Source: Parasutterella secunda (GTDB lineage: Bacteria; Pseudomonadota; Gammaproteobacteria; Burkholderiales; Burkholderiaceae_F). From it: a stretch of DNA of 64,000 nucleotides. Made by a program: the position numbers and the translations under genes. The stretch is taken from contig NZ_JACJKX010000003.1 in NCBI RefSeq assembly GCF_016901835.1, positions 62,001-126,000 on the forward strand, in the 5' to 3' direction. The first letter of the stretch is position 1. Each line of letters begins with the position of its first letter. The notes under the pieces were generated by a model. The model searched no databases, was not told the origin of the DNA, and saw nothing but the letters and a program-made list of their open reading frames with translations. Shown here piece after piece: positions 22,613 through 32,800 of the stretch.

Positions 22613-23068
22613 ATGCTTAATAACGACTTACTTTTATGCGGACAAAAGAGCCTTGATGGGGTTTGGGAGATCACGGTTGGCCATAGCCTGGATAGTAATT
22701 ATCCGACAAACCATTATGGGTGGTACAACAGTTATCGTGGCTCCATTACCCAGTTACATAAAGATAGCTATATACACACCATTGAAGGGCATTCCTTTCC
22801 GGTCGAAGCTTTAAAGAGTTTGGAATCTGTTTATTACGCTGACGGGAATACAAGCGATCGTATAGATCTTAAACCCCTCTACACTGAGGTAGAGGATGAC
22901 TCGCTGTATGTGCACGTTAAGAAGGGTTCTTCTGTTGCATCAGCAAAACTTGCCTTTACTGGGTCGGCGCTTCAAGCAGAAGCCGAGCCAGCACGCCTGT
23001 TTAACTCATCTGATGTTGGTAAGACCTACCGAGTGTATATTGGCCCGAAGGCCACACCTCCTTTTTAG
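22613..23068 (+). CDS. MLNN-family protein 3 (tandem paralogue)
   Basis: 151 residues beginning MLNNDLLL, with WEITVG, SLYVHVKKGSSV and an ending LFNSSDVGKTYRVYIGPKATPPF. GGAGGG lies 12 bases upstream. Third and last of the array; followed by a terminator. Small strand-rich proteins between fibre genes and lysis genes fit exchangeable virion surface proteins, but no fold is recognised. Confidence 0.65.
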   Translation: MLNNDLLLCGQKSLDGVWEITVGHSLDSNYPTNHYGWYNSYRGSITQLHKDSYIHTIEGHSFPVEALKSLESVYYADGNTSDRIDLKPLYTEVEDDSLYVHVKKGSSVASAKLAFTGSALQAEAEPARLFNSSDVGKTYRVYIGPKATPPF

Positions 23069-23137
23069 AAGTTTTTTTATATTTTGGCTACTTCCTAAAG
23101 GCTAATTACGCAGCTAAGAGTAGGCCAAACTAAAAGC

Positions 23138-23170
23138 AAGCCCCGGGGCTCACCGCTTCGGGGCTTTTGT
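23138..23170 (+). terminator. Intrinsic terminator before the lysis genes
   Basis: AAGCCCCG, loop of about 13, CGGGGCTTTTG: strong stem with a short T-run on the plus strand, 70 bases after the last MLNN gene. It separates fibre and lysis transcription, or is read through by late antitermination. Confidence 0.7.
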
Positions 23171-23254
23171 TAAAGCTCAAATACTCAGCATACTGCGCAA
23201 GCCAAAGAAAACCCATCATAAGATCATTCCAGTAATTCCAATGGATGTACTGGG

Positions 23255-23758
23255 ATGATTGCTTCTCTTACAAATACTTTGTCTGGTGGTGTTGAGCGGT
23301 CCTTAATGACTATCGGAGGACTGGTAGGTGCCGCATTTAGTTTCGCCTTTGGTGATGTTGCTCCACTAATGCTGTGGCTCATGATCTTTGTCGTTGCCGA
23401 TATGGTGACGGGGATGCTTGCTGCGGTACGAAACCATTCATGGTGCGGAAAGGTGCTCTTTTGGGGAGTTATCCGCAAAGTGGTCATGTTTTCGATCATT
23501 GCTCTGGCCCATGGTTTAGACATGACACTGCATGATCTTATACATATCGATTTCGTTCAATCCGTTGTCATCGTTGCATATACCGCCGGCGAGTTTGGTT
23601 CGGTGATTAAAAACCTCGAAAAAGCAGGCTTGGGCAGCATTATCCCGCCGGTGCTCCGCTACATTCTTTACGCAATCAATCAATACCTCGAAGAGCGCGC
23701 CTCTAAAACCCTTCCAATCAAACTCCATGCACCCAATAAAAAGGACGAAATCAAATGA
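23255..23758 (+). CDS. Phage holin (toxin-secretion/lysis holin type)
   Basis: 167 residues with three hydrophobic segments (about 17-55, 65-90 and 105-120) and the pattern of the Phage_holin_4_1 family: LWLMIFVVADMVTGMLAA and a basic SWCGKVLFWGVIRKVVMF. The C-terminus is charged (NKKDEIK). It would form membrane lesions that time lysis. It overlaps the endolysin start by ATGA. No clear ribosome binding site precedes ATG 23255, so the exact start is uncertain. Confidence 0.82.
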   Translation: MIASLTNTLSGGVERSLMTIGGLVGAAFSFAFGDVAPLMLWLMIFVVADMVTGMLAAVRNHSWCGKVLFWGVIRKVVMFSIIALAHGLDMTLHDLIHIDFVQSVVIVAYTAGEFGSVIKNLEKAGLGSIIPPVLRYILYAINQYLEERASKTLPIKLHAPNKKDEIK

Positions 23759-24129
23759 AGATTGGATTTTTTGATACGAAAGAATTTGAAAGCAAGGACG
23801 GAAAACAGTCGCCGTTTGATGACACTGTTGTCAAACGTGAACTTATTGTGAAGCTCAATGCCATTAGAAGTCGGTACGGCAAACCTATTGTTGTCACTTC
23901 CGGTTACCGAAGCCCTGAGCACAACGCAACTGTGGGCGGCGTAAAGAATTCCTATCACACTCTGGGGCTGGCAGCAGACATTCGACCGCTGTCTAAGAAT
24001 ATGGCTGATTTGCCGGAGCTTCAAAGAATTTGTGATGAGATGAATCCAAACGGTGGAGTTGGTTTCTACAACACATTTGTACATGTTGACGTGCGTGGTG
24101 AGCACGCTCGTTGGGATGAGAGAGGTTAA
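23755..24129 (+). CDS. Endolysin, M15-type D-Ala-D-Ala carboxypeptidase
   Basis: 124 residues with the peptidase M15A zinc site: His68 and Asp75 in SYHTLGLAADIRP and His110 in FVHVDVRG, preceded by VTSGYRSPEHNATVGG. Such enzymes cleave peptidoglycan cross-links. No signal peptide, so it depends on the holin encoded just upstream (ATGA overlap). Full length for a single-domain endolysin. Confidence 0.9.
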   Translation: MKIGFFDTKEFESKDGKQSPFDDTVVKRELIVKLNAIRSRYGKPIVVTSGYRSPEHNATVGGVKNSYHTLGLAADIRPLSKNMADLPELQRICDEMNPNGGVGFYNTFVHVDVRGEHARWDERG

Positions 24130-24134
24130 GAACT

Positions 24135-24836
24135 ATGGCTCAGGCACCTGCATATTTAAGAAGTAAAAACTTTGTCGAAAACACGGGGAATGCGACAGAT
24201 CACTCCGCACTCAACAATGAATTTGACAATGTGGCCAAGTCCATTAAAGGTCTTCGAGACAATCAATCGTTGCTTCTTAATGACGACGGAACATTAAAAG
24301 AAAACATTATTCAAGCAGACAGTTTGACTGAAGCGGCTGTTGAGCGTTTGCGCGGACCTAAGGGTTTAAAGGGCAATACGGGCGATACGGGACCAGAGGG
24401 GCCTCGAGGTGAACAAGGCGTTAAGGGAGATGTCGGAGCGTCATTTGTGGCTGACATTTCGGATATCAAAGCCAACCGTTCGATGTACGACTTGATGCCA
24501 AAAGGTTTCAGTTTCTTGGCGATGGACGAGGGCAAGCTCTATTGGAAGTTGTCGTTGACGCAGGCGGATTGGTCTTCAGGCATAACTTTTGGCAAAGGAG
24601 ACAAGGGAGATAAAGGCGACACCGGTGAACAAGGTGAGCAAGGTGAGCGAGGTCTACAAGGTATTCAGGGCGACCCTGGTCCCAAGGGTGATCCGGGTGA
24701 GGATGGAACCGATGGTCTGGTTACCTCCGTTGATCAAACCGTGAAGACTGCCAACTTAATCGGTAAATCCCTTTTGTCTGTGAATCTTGTTGTTAATGGA
24801 AGCGGGCAACTTTCTATCAAGATTAGTGCGGAGTAG
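24135..24836 (+). CDS. Tail fibre protein 2 with collagen-like repeats
   Basis: 233 residues. The first 65 residues parallel fibre 1 (MAQxxAY, NNEFxN, IxGLRDN, DDGTLK/DDGSLK). Two G-x-y collagen-like blocks (about 74-100 and 155-195) flank a globular insert with FLAMDEGKLYWKLS; the end is a short strand-rich tip. Probably a trimeric side fibre using the same baseplate socket as fibre 1. Confidence 0.85.
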   Translation: MAQAPAYLRSKNFVENTGNATDHSALNNEFDNVAKSIKGLRDNQSLLLNDDGTLKENIIQADSLTEAAVERLRGPKGLKGNTGDTGPEGPRGEQGVKGDVGASFVADISDIKANRSMYDLMPKGFSFLAMDEGKLYWKLSLTQADWSSGITFGKGDKGDKGDTGEQGEQGERGLQGIQGDPGPKGDPGEDGTDGLVTSVDQTVKTANLIGKSLLSVNLVVNGSGQLSIKISAE

Positions 24837-24842
24837 TGACCT

Positions 24843-25556
24843 ATGGTAACCAATCCTCTTCAAAGACGACAAAAAACGATGGGAGCGCTTCTTTCTGAAC
24901 TTCGCTCCCGATTAGGGTTTATTGCTCAGGGTTCATCCTCTCAGGCAAACGATCCTATTTTGATTTCATTTTTGCAGGAAGCCGCCGATATTGTGGTGGC
25001 GGATTTGGGAATCCCGTTTTTCAAGCGCATAACCACAATCAAGATAGTCAAAGGATCAAAGTTTTACGACTGGCACGATGACGAAAACGATGAGGATATC
25101 AATCCGCAGGATGTAACCGGACTTTATATCGCTGATGGGGTTGATCAACGCTATCGCTTGATTGAAGGGATTTCAGAATGGATGCGAGCGGAAATTGATC
25201 AGAATATGCCGACGCATTTTGATCGGACCAATGGCCAAATTGAGCTGTATCCAATCCCTGAGCGTGACTACGGTTTGGTAATCGAATGGAATAGCACCCA
25301 TTTCAAGTTCACAGAAAAGGATGATCGTTGCCCAGCAAACTCACGTTTGGTGTTCTTACGAGCTTTAGCCACAGCACAGGCTCATTACCGTATGCCGGAA
25401 GCGCAGCAAACGGCTGCTGCCTATAACGAACTTTTGAGCTATGAACGGGGAAATAACGTCACCTTTAAACAGTATTCTTTGTCTGAAGGTAAAGGTGAGA
25501 AAAGTTACTTTGTCACCATGGGGGCTGACGGAAAATTCAGTGCTCATCGTTACTAA
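24843..25556 (+). CDS. Head-tail adaptor protein (P22 gp4-like)
   Basis: 237 residues. The pattern MGALLSELRSRLGF, ILISFLQEAADIVVADLG, FYDWHDDEN, then the strand-rich middle and RALATAQAHYRMPEAQQTAAAYN helices is that of podovirus adaptor (tail accessory factor) proteins that extend the portal channel. Located directly before the hub gene as in P22-like phages. Confidence 0.78.
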   Translation: MVTNPLQRRQKTMGALLSELRSRLGFIAQGSSSQANDPILISFLQEAADIVVADLGIPFFKRITTIKIVKGSKFYDWHDDENDEDINPQDVTGLYIADGVDQRYRLIEGISEWMRAEIDQNMPTHFDRTNGQIELYPIPERDYGLVIEWNSTHFKFTEKDDRCPANSRLVFLRALATAQAHYRMPEAQQTAAAYNELLSYERGNNVTFKQYSLSEGKGEKSYFVTMGADGKFSAHRY

Positions 25557-25568
25557 GGAGAGTTCACC

Positions 25569-26954
25569 ATGCCTTCGATAAGTTTTTCCAGGTTCGATCT
25601 CGGCGTTGACCTCCGTAAAGGTGCTTCTGTCTCAGATGCCAACCGTTTGCGCCAGATGAAAAATGCCTACGTGACTACAGGTTTAGCAACCGCTAAGCGG
25701 CCTGGTTTCAGAAAGGTTGCTGATCTTGAGCCCGGTACAAAAGGGTTGTTTTCCGCAAATGGGAAACTCAATACCTTTGCTGCCTCAAATATTACCCATG
25801 CCAATTCACTGTTTCAGAGTCATAAATTAGACACTGATGGAAAAACACTTAAAGATATTTGGTACGCCGATATCTTTAATGGTTATCTGTACGTTGTAGC
25901 GGAATATACCGACGGGACAATTCAGCATCATTATTTAGACTCATCAGATAATACTAAGGTTACTGATTCTAATTGTCCTCAAACCAAAGCCTGCGTAAAA
26001 ATGCAGTCCAAAATGTTTGCCGTGGGTAAGGACGGTGATACGGTTCGCTATTCAAAAACCGGTGATGCGAGAAATTGGACAGAATCGGATGATGCAGGCT
26101 TTTTGCCGACCGGATTAAATGCCAGAGGCGATAAGACGGCCAATGCTTTAGGTATTTATAAAAAGAACCTGGTTGTTTTTGCCAAAGATAATGCTCAAAT
26201 TTGGACCGTTGACCCTGATCCGACCGCAATGGTCCTGGAAGATCTGGTAGAAAACGTAGGTACCTCTTATCCTCGCACAGTGGCAAATGTCGGCGGTGAC
26301 ATTTATTTCTTGGGTGACTACGGTTTCCGTTCCATCACAACGTTGCAATACACCAATAACTTGGCTGACGTGGACGTTGGTTCTCCCATTGATTCATTGG
26401 TTCGGCAAGCCCTTAGTGATCCAAATGTCAATCCTCGCTCTTTCTACTTCTATGGTACGGGCCAGTATGTCTGCGCAATGGGGAATCATTTGTTTGTTTA
26501 CTCTTTTTCGCGCACGGCCAAAATCGCCGCTTGGTCAGAATACTTCCTTGCCTTCCCAATTGAGGCTGTAGCTGAGAATAATCAACGCCTTTATGTACGT
26601 TCCGGAGATTCGGTCTATCAGCTCGATGATGAAGTAAAAACTGATAATGGTCAGCAATATGAAATGCTCGTTGAGCTCCCGTACATGGACTTTAAGAAGC
26701 CGGGCATTTTGAAGCATATCCGTGGCATGGATGTGGTCTTTGACGGTTCCGCTTATGTCTCCATTGGTTACAACGCCAATGATCCCGATGCGTTTACTCC
26801 TGAATTGTTGGTTTCCGGAAATACACGTCCTGGAGGTTTGATCCCTGTGGAGTGTATCGGGACAGAATTTTCAGTTCGAGTCAGAAATTACGATGCCAAA
26901 CCTTTCCAATTGAACGGCATTACTTTGTATTACGAGCTTTTGGACACAATCTAA
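25569..26954 (+). CDS. Tail hub / packaged-DNA stabilisation protein (P22 gp10-like)
   Basis: 461 residues of repeated strand-turn units such as DIWYADIFNGYLYVVAEY, TVRYSKTGDARNWTESDD, NLVVFAKDNAQIWTVDPDP and DIYFLGDYGFRSIT, i.e. a beta-propeller, as in the P22 gp10 hub. N-terminus SFSRFDLGVDLRKGASVSDANRLRQMKNAYVT is typical. It plugs the portal and anchors fibres. Three-base gap to the next gene. Confidence 0.8.
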   Translation: MPSISFSRFDLGVDLRKGASVSDANRLRQMKNAYVTTGLATAKRPGFRKVADLEPGTKGLFSANGKLNTFAASNITHANSLFQSHKLDTDGKTLKDIWYADIFNGYLYVVAEYTDGTIQHHYLDSSDNTKVTDSNCPQTKACVKMQSKMFAVGKDGDTVRYSKTGDARNWTESDDAGFLPTGLNARGDKTANALGIYKKNLVVFAKDNAQIWTVDPDPTAMVLEDLVENVGTSYPRTVANVGGDIYFLGDYGFRSITTLQYTNNLADVDVGSPIDSLVRQALSDPNVNPRSFYFYGTGQYVCAMGNHLFVYSFSRTAKIAAWSEYFLAFPIEAVAENNQRLYVRSGDSVYQLDDEVKTDNGQQYEMLVELPYMDFKKPGILKHIRGMDVVFDGSAYVSIGYNANDPDAFTPELLVSGNTRPGGLIPVECIGTEFSVRVRNYDAKPFQLNGITLYYELLDTI

Positions 26955-26956
26955 AA

Positions 26957-27382
26957 ATGAATAATCAGATCTTCTTTTTGCAGTCAGAGGAAGAATTCAA
27001 ACCTCACTGGGAAATAGTTAAACCCATGCTTGAGAAATGTGTCATCCATGCAGTCCACGGTGAGTATCAAGTAGAGGACATTTACCTGATGGTTAAGGAA
27101 CAAAGGGCTTTTGTGATCTATTCCCTTTGGAATGGAGAACCATCCGTTGCGCTTGCGGTGGAGTGGGTGATTTATCCTCGGATGAAAGCGGTGAACATTA
27201 TGGCTTTGGGTGGGAAAAATTTAATTCCCAGTGCGAACGTGTTTTGGGCAAGGATTTTGAACATGCTTAAAAGCGTTGGCATTGAGTACGTTGAATGTTC
27301 TTGCTCGGAGGCTATGGCCCGCATGCTTACGTCAAAGCTGAACTTCCAACGGACGTATGAGTTTTTGCGTTTAAAACTGTAG
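26957..27382 (+). CDS. Small virion-associated protein with acetyltransferase-like fold (putative)
   Basis: 141 residues from ATG 26957; an earlier in-frame start lies inside the hub gene and is rejected. The run AFVIYSLWNGEPSVALAVEWVI, VNIMALGGKN, ILNMLKSVGIEYVECSCSE, MARMLTSKLNFQRTYEFLRL resembles a GNAT-type fold ending (neighbouring-strand plus NFQRTYEFL). Comparable small proteins occur before internal virion genes of podophages (T7 gp13-like position). Enzymatic activity is unproven. Confidence 0.6.
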   Translation: MNNQIFFLQSEEEFKPHWEIVKPMLEKCVIHAVHGEYQVEDIYLMVKEQRAFVIYSLWNGEPSVALAVEWVIYPRMKAVNIMALGGKNLIPSANVFWARILNMLKSVGIEYVECSCSEAMARMLTSKLNFQRTYEFLRLKL

Positions 27383-27394
27383 GAGAAATCTGAA

Positions 27395-28099
27395 ATGTGT
27401 TTATCTGAAATTGGAATTATCGGAGGCGGTGACGTTCGCGCATGTGGCCGCCGGAGTCATTACCAAAAGTCAGGTCCGCTCTATAAGGGCGGTGGTAGCG
27501 ATAAGGCTGCGCGATTGGAAGCCCAGCGCCGAGAGATTGCTGAAGCTGCTCGAGAAGCCATCCTAGAAGAATTTGCCGATGCAGGACGTGAATCGCTTTA
27601 TAACCAACATCGTGATGCGGTTTATGACCTTAACACTCAGGAAGTGAATCGTCAGGCCGAAGAGGCTGAGCGTGCTAATCGTTTTGCGTTGGCTCGTAAT
27701 GGCCTTTTGGGGGGCTCTGTCAATATTGATGCCAATGAAGAATTGAATCGCCGTACCAATGAAGGTTTGATGCAGGCCCAGGGGTTGGCTGATGATGCGG
27801 CCGCTTCTTTGCGTACTCAGGACGAAAACACAAAAAACAGTCTTTTGAGTATGGCGAACAACGGCATTAATGCTGCTCAGGCTTCTCAATTGGCTTCTGA
27901 AGGTTTAAAGGCCAATCTCCAAAATGCAGCCGCCAATGAGGCCGTTGCTCAAGTGGGCAATTTGTTCGGCGATATGCAAAACGCCTATTTGTATAACCAG
28001 GCTGTGAAACAAAACGCTAATTTATATAACCCGTATTTGGCCCAGCAACAAAAGGATCCGACTGCTCCGCAAAACTCTTACGGTGGCACTGTGTCCTAA
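27395..28099 (+). CDS. Internal virion / ejection protein A
   Basis: 234 residues. A short Gly-rich start (GIIGGGDVRACGRR) is followed by long Ala/Asn/Gln/Glu-rich helices with heptad character (about 30-200) and a Gln/Pro tail. This composition, position and low-complexity helix content match ejected internal proteins of podophages. Not recognised by family. Confidence 0.65.
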   Translation: MCLSEIGIIGGGDVRACGRRSHYQKSGPLYKGGGSDKAARLEAQRREIAEAAREAILEEFADAGRESLYNQHRDAVYDLNTQEVNRQAEEAERANRFALARNGLLGGSVNIDANEELNRRTNEGLMQAQGLADDAAASLRTQDENTKNSLLSMANNGINAAQASQLASEGLKANLQNAAANEAVAQVGNLFGDMQNAYLYNQAVKQNANLYNPYLAQQQKDPTAPQNSYGGTVS

Positions 28100-28120
28100 T
28101 GAGGTAGGAGGTTTTGAACT

Positions 28121-28945
28121 ATGGGAACCGCTGCCATTGCCGGTTTGATTATTTCGCTTATTGGCGCTGCGATGCAGACCTATGCGAGCTATCAATCCAA
28201 TAAGGATGCTCAGTCGATCATTAACCGTGCAGAACAACAAAACACTGCGGATCATAAGAAGCTCATTGACAACATCAATCAGGAAACGACCAACTACGCA
28301 GCTGAAAAGCGCAAAGAAGCTCAAGACGAAATTGCCTCACAACTTGAAGGTCAATTCAAAGAACCTGTGAGCGAATCTCAGGCGATCCGCGCTGAACAGC
28401 AAACCACGCAAGGTGACGTTTCTGAGGATTACAAACGAGCCAAGGCGGCTTCTGATCAACGCACGCAACAGACAATTGGCACGTTGGCCAACTTGATGGG
28501 ACGAGTGAAATCCTCCGGTCGCTTACGCATGAACGAAGGAATCCGCATGGCGGACATGGCTTCCGAGAATGATTGGCTGGCCAACAACGCCATGAATCGT
28601 TCTACAGCAGCCAAGATCGATGCGCAAAACGCATTGAATGGCTATCAGACCTTGAAGATGCTTGGTCAAGGAGCAAGCGCTGTTGGTACGGCTTTGTCTT
28701 TGGGATCGAGTTTAGCCGGTAGTGGAGCCTCGGCAGCGAGTAATGCAGGTACCTTGGCTGATACAAGCGCGCAATTAGGTTCAACCTATGCACCTTCTTA
28801 TGCAGCGTCTTCTGCTGTGTACGGCGCTAATGCCTCTCCCTCGCTTTGGTTCAACTTTGGAAATGCTGGCGATGTCCTCAAAGCCAGTACCAATGATGCC
28901 TGGACAAAGGCATTTGCCAATGGCTCTTACGGTGCCCTTTTTTAA
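28121..28945 (+). CDS. Internal virion / ejection protein B with N-terminal membrane span
   Basis: 274 residues. Residues 3-20 (TAAIAGLIISLIGAAMQT) form a membrane span, followed by long charged helices (about 25-190) with Gln/Ala repeats and a small-residue-rich C-terminus (GTALSLGSSLAGSGASAAS) ending in a Phe-containing tail. AGGAGG lies upstream. Likely ejected to help form the trans-envelope channel. Confidence 0.65.
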   Translation: MGTAAIAGLIISLIGAAMQTYASYQSNKDAQSIINRAEQQNTADHKKLIDNINQETTNYAAEKRKEAQDEIASQLEGQFKEPVSESQAIRAEQQTTQGDVSEDYKRAKAASDQRTQQTIGTLANLMGRVKSSGRLRMNEGIRMADMASENDWLANNAMNRSTAAKIDAQNALNGYQTLKMLGQGASAVGTALSLGSSLAGSGASAASNAGTLADTSAQLGSTYAPSYAASSAVYGANASPSLWFNFGNAGDVLKASTNDAWTKAFANGSYGALF

Positions 28946-28961
28946 TTAGGAAGGTGTTCAG

Positions 28962-29810
28962 ATGAGGATGCAATTTGACAATCAGAGCACAAACGCCCTT
29001 GGCCGAGTCTTTCAAAACTTGGCCACGTTACCGGCCAGAGCCCGCTTGATGGAGCAGGAAAACCAAATCAAAGCCCTGATGAATCGGTCTTTGTTGGATA
29101 GCCGGGCGTCAACAGCAGAACTTAACCGAGTTAAGGCTGCGCGTGAGCAACAGGCTTTTGATTTGATGAATCGAGCGACGGAACTTTTTGCCAAAGATCG
29201 TGATGCGGCGAATTTCTATGCCCTTCAAGGTGGCGGCAAGGCGTATACGCCCTTTTCCAATGTTGGAAATACTGGTTACTCGATCAATGAGGCAACGGGC
29301 GTTCAAACATTGGGCAACCCTAACTTAGCTCGTGTTTTCAAAACTAAAACGATAAGAACAAGTGGCGGAGGTTCCGGTGGAAATGGTCCAAGACTTAATC
29401 CCAGTCAGATAAAAGTTTTTTATCCGACGCCATTGTTGGATGATCAGGGTAAGCCAGTCATCAATAACAGTACCTTGCAGCCGATCATGACGACTGATGA
29501 TAAGGCCATGTTGCAAGATATGATTCAAATGCAGCAACAAGGCTATCCATCAACGTTAGAAGGTTTTATTGCGTTTAAGGGTGGATTGCCTTCGCCTGTA
29601 TCTAAAGCTTTTACTGGAGTTCCTCAACCAGCAACACCAGCGGCTACTCAACCGGCATCGTTACCGCAGACGCCTCCGATTCAACAAACCTACGTTCCTC
29701 CAGAACAGACCAATAAGGATGCCGCGATAGAGTCAATTCGCAAGCGCTATCTAAACGGCGAGATCAGTAAGGAAGACGCAAGACAAGCCTTAGCAGTTTA
29801 TGGATATTAA
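28962..29810 (+). CDS. Internal virion / ejection protein C
   Basis: 282 residues: helical N-terminus (ARARLMEQENQIKALMNRSLLDSR), a Gly-rich hinge (SGGGSGGNGPRLN near residue 140), a compact domain, a Pro/Gln/Thr-rich linker, and a C-terminal IESIRKRYLNGEISKEDARQALAVYGY helix pair of the SHOCT-like type. Its last bases overlap the giant protein start. A third member of the internal core set by position. Confidence 0.6.
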   Translation: MRMQFDNQSTNALGRVFQNLATLPARARLMEQENQIKALMNRSLLDSRASTAELNRVKAAREQQAFDLMNRATELFAKDRDAANFYALQGGGKAYTPFSNVGNTGYSINEATGVQTLGNPNLARVFKTKTIRTSGGGSGGNGPRLNPSQIKVFYPTPLLDDQGKPVINNSTLQPIMTTDDKAMLQDMIQMQQQGYPSTLEGFIAFKGGLPSPVSKAFTGVPQPATPAATQPASLPQTPPIQQTYVPPEQTNKDAAIESIRKRYLNGEISKEDARQALAVYGY

Positions 29811-32800
29811 AGATATGAGAGCAGACGACATTCTTGATGCTTGGGACCAAGGTTTAGATCCCTTGAAAGACCGGCCGGTCCTTGGAGCAGCCAAAACCGC
29901 TGATGATATTATCGATGAGTGGGATGCTGAAAACGGGGGTTTCTTCTCTGGTTTAAAAGATATGGGCGTCTATGCTCTATCAGCCATTCCAACTGCGGTC
30001 CAGGGTGTCGTTGATGTTGGCCGAATGGCTACGGGTGATGCTGATGTTCTGAAGAATTTCAGCGATTGGATCGGTGAGCAAACTGACTCATTTAAGGACT
30101 TCGCGTTAAGTGATGCCGCTCTGGCTCAGCAAAGGCGTCTGGATCGAATGATGGCCGATCCCAATTATTCAATTGCAGATCTGCCAACCATTATTGCAGC
30201 CAATCCTAGGGCAACGGTAGGATCAGCACTTGAATCATTGGGTTCCATGGTTACGCCGACTGGGATGGGTGTCGGAGCTGTGCGTGGTGTTGGTGCGGCT
30301 GCTCGATTAGCTCAAGCGGGTCGAGGCGGTGCTTTGGCTCGTGTCTTAGGGAACGTTTCTCCCACAAAAGCCGCTGCAGCTGGTTCTATGCTTGGTAATG
30401 CTGCTATTAATGCGGCTGATACTTACACCTCTGAAGCTTTAGAAAATCAGGATCAAGCTGATAGATATCTGGGGGCGGGGATTAGTGCAGGTACCTCGAT
30501 TTTGGCTTCTAAGTTGACAGGAGGTGGTGCCGAAAATATTTTGGCTCAACTCCTTACTGGTAATGCCGCTCGTCAAATTGGCCAAAGCGCAGCAAGACGT
30601 GCTGTAACAGGGTTTATTAAAGGTGGCGGTAAAGAATTTGGTCAGGAATTTATTGAAGAAGGCGGAAACATTGCTGGCGAATCTGTTGGTTCCGGAACGC
30701 CTATCGATTGGAACAATGCACTGAAACGACAAACATTTGCCGGAACCTTGGGCGCAATTTTGGGCGGTCCGATTGGAATGACGTCTGGGCTTGCTGCCAG
30801 ACCTCAACAACAAATTCCGCAGAATGTTCCTCAATCTGAAGGACCTCAGCAAAATCCGCAAGCTGCATTGGATGCCTTGGGTGAATTGTTTGAACAGGCT
30901 ACGCAGTCTCAACAATCACAGCAAACACCTGTACCTCAACCCGAGGTTCAACCTCGTGTCCAAACTCAAGAGCCGGTTCAACCTCAGTCCCAGCAACAAA
31001 CAACACAAACACAACAGGTTGAGGCCAATAATGTTGAGCCCGTTTCTCAACAAAATACACAGCAACCCAATACTCAGACTCCGGTTGTTTTGCAAAACCG
31101 CAATCGCAGCAATAAGGCGAGTATTACACAGATGGAGCGTATCGCAGGTAATCCCGATTATGGTCGTGTGAGCTTCGGTCGTGACTTTGCCAATGGCGCT
31201 CCGGTTGTTGCTTATGGTTCAATTCCTGATAATCAAAAAGGCAGAACGGATTACGCAACGACGGCTGAAGGCGAGCGTATCCCTGTGCAATACGCCGTGG
31301 TCGAGGCGGACTCCGTTGCCACTTCGCACAATGTTAATGGCATTGCCAATCCTGAATATGGCCGTCAAGACCGAGTGACCGCTATCGCTGGCAATGGCCG
31401 TATTGTGGGGATCACGTCTGCTTATCAGCAAGGGACTGCCGCCAATTACCGTAGGGAGTTGACTGAAGACGCTGCCATGCACGGTGTCAACCCTGAAGTG
31501 ATCAATGGCATGCGTAACCCTGTATTGGTCAGGATCATGCCCAATGAACGGGTGACGGGCAACATTGGTGATATCAGCAACACGTCCGGTAACAATCAAC
31601 TTAACGCCGTTGAAAAGGCTCACAATGATGCCAATCGTGTGAATTTTGAAGGAATGGAATTCAACGAGGATGGCTCGCCGACGCAAGAATCCGTGGTGAG
31701 TTTTATCCGCAGCATGCCGTCTGCTGAGCAAGCGGAAATGATCGACGAACACGGTCGCATTACAACGCAGGCCGTTGACCGCCTTAATAACGCCATTTTT
31801 GCCAAGGCCTATGGTAACGATGATGTGATTGCCATGTATGCCCAGGCGGTTGATCCGGAGGCGAAACTTGTCATCAATACCTTAAGTGCTGTCGCTCCGA
31901 AGATGGCGCGCCTGGATGGATGCGGAGAGTTGGATTTCCGTGGAGCTTTGATTGATGCGGTTAACCAGATTGTTCAAGGCAAGCGTAAGGGCTTAAGCAT
32001 GCAGGATATCGCCGCTCAGGTCGATGCGTTCGCCGATCCTGATGTCGAGTTGTTCCTACGTCTCTTTGCTCAAAATCCCCGTAGCAACAAGCAGGTGATT
32101 GAGGTCTTGAGCGATGCGGCCGACTTTGCCTACAATGAAGCTACACGGGACACAGAAACAGAAGATATGTTTGGCGGTGTCCAAAGAGCTTCACGTGCTG
32201 ATTTGATGCAGCATATCCAGCAAACCAATAACCAAATTACGGAGTTACGCAATGCCCAACGACGTGCAAGACAAAGAAACCAAGCGCCCGATCTTCAAAA
32301 CCCAGAGGGGAGCGTCAGTTCTGGCCAAAATGCTTCAGGGCGGAACACCGGAACAAATCCGAGCCCGAATGACTCAAGAGGATCTTCAAACGCTCAAGGA
32401 AATGAAGGCTTCAGTCTCCAAGGGCAAACCGCAGACGAAATAGAAGCCGAGGCCCGGGCTCGGGAAGAGGCAGAGGCCCAACGAGCCCGTGAGGACGCTC
32501 AGAATCAACAGCGCCAAGAGGCTCAAAACCTTCGCAATGAAGTGTCGAGCCTCAACGAAGGCTACGCAGATAACTTCACTTTAACCGATGACAGTACCTC
32601 CGCAGAAGATGCTCTGCGTGGTCAAGGGGATCTGCGTTTCTCTCGTGAAAGTGAATTGTTGGCGCCAAATGGTCAACCTTCAAACCTTGCACCGGAACAA
32701 TGGCGGCAAGTTCGCACGCCTGAATTTAAAGCTTGGTTTGGTGATTGGGAAAATGATTCAGAGTCAGCCTCAAAAGTATTGGATGAAAATGGCGAGCCTC

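Noticed and set aside
24330-24740. G-x-y periodic sequence resembling a repeat array
   Set aside because: It encodes collagen-like fibre repeats, not a CRISPR array or satellite.
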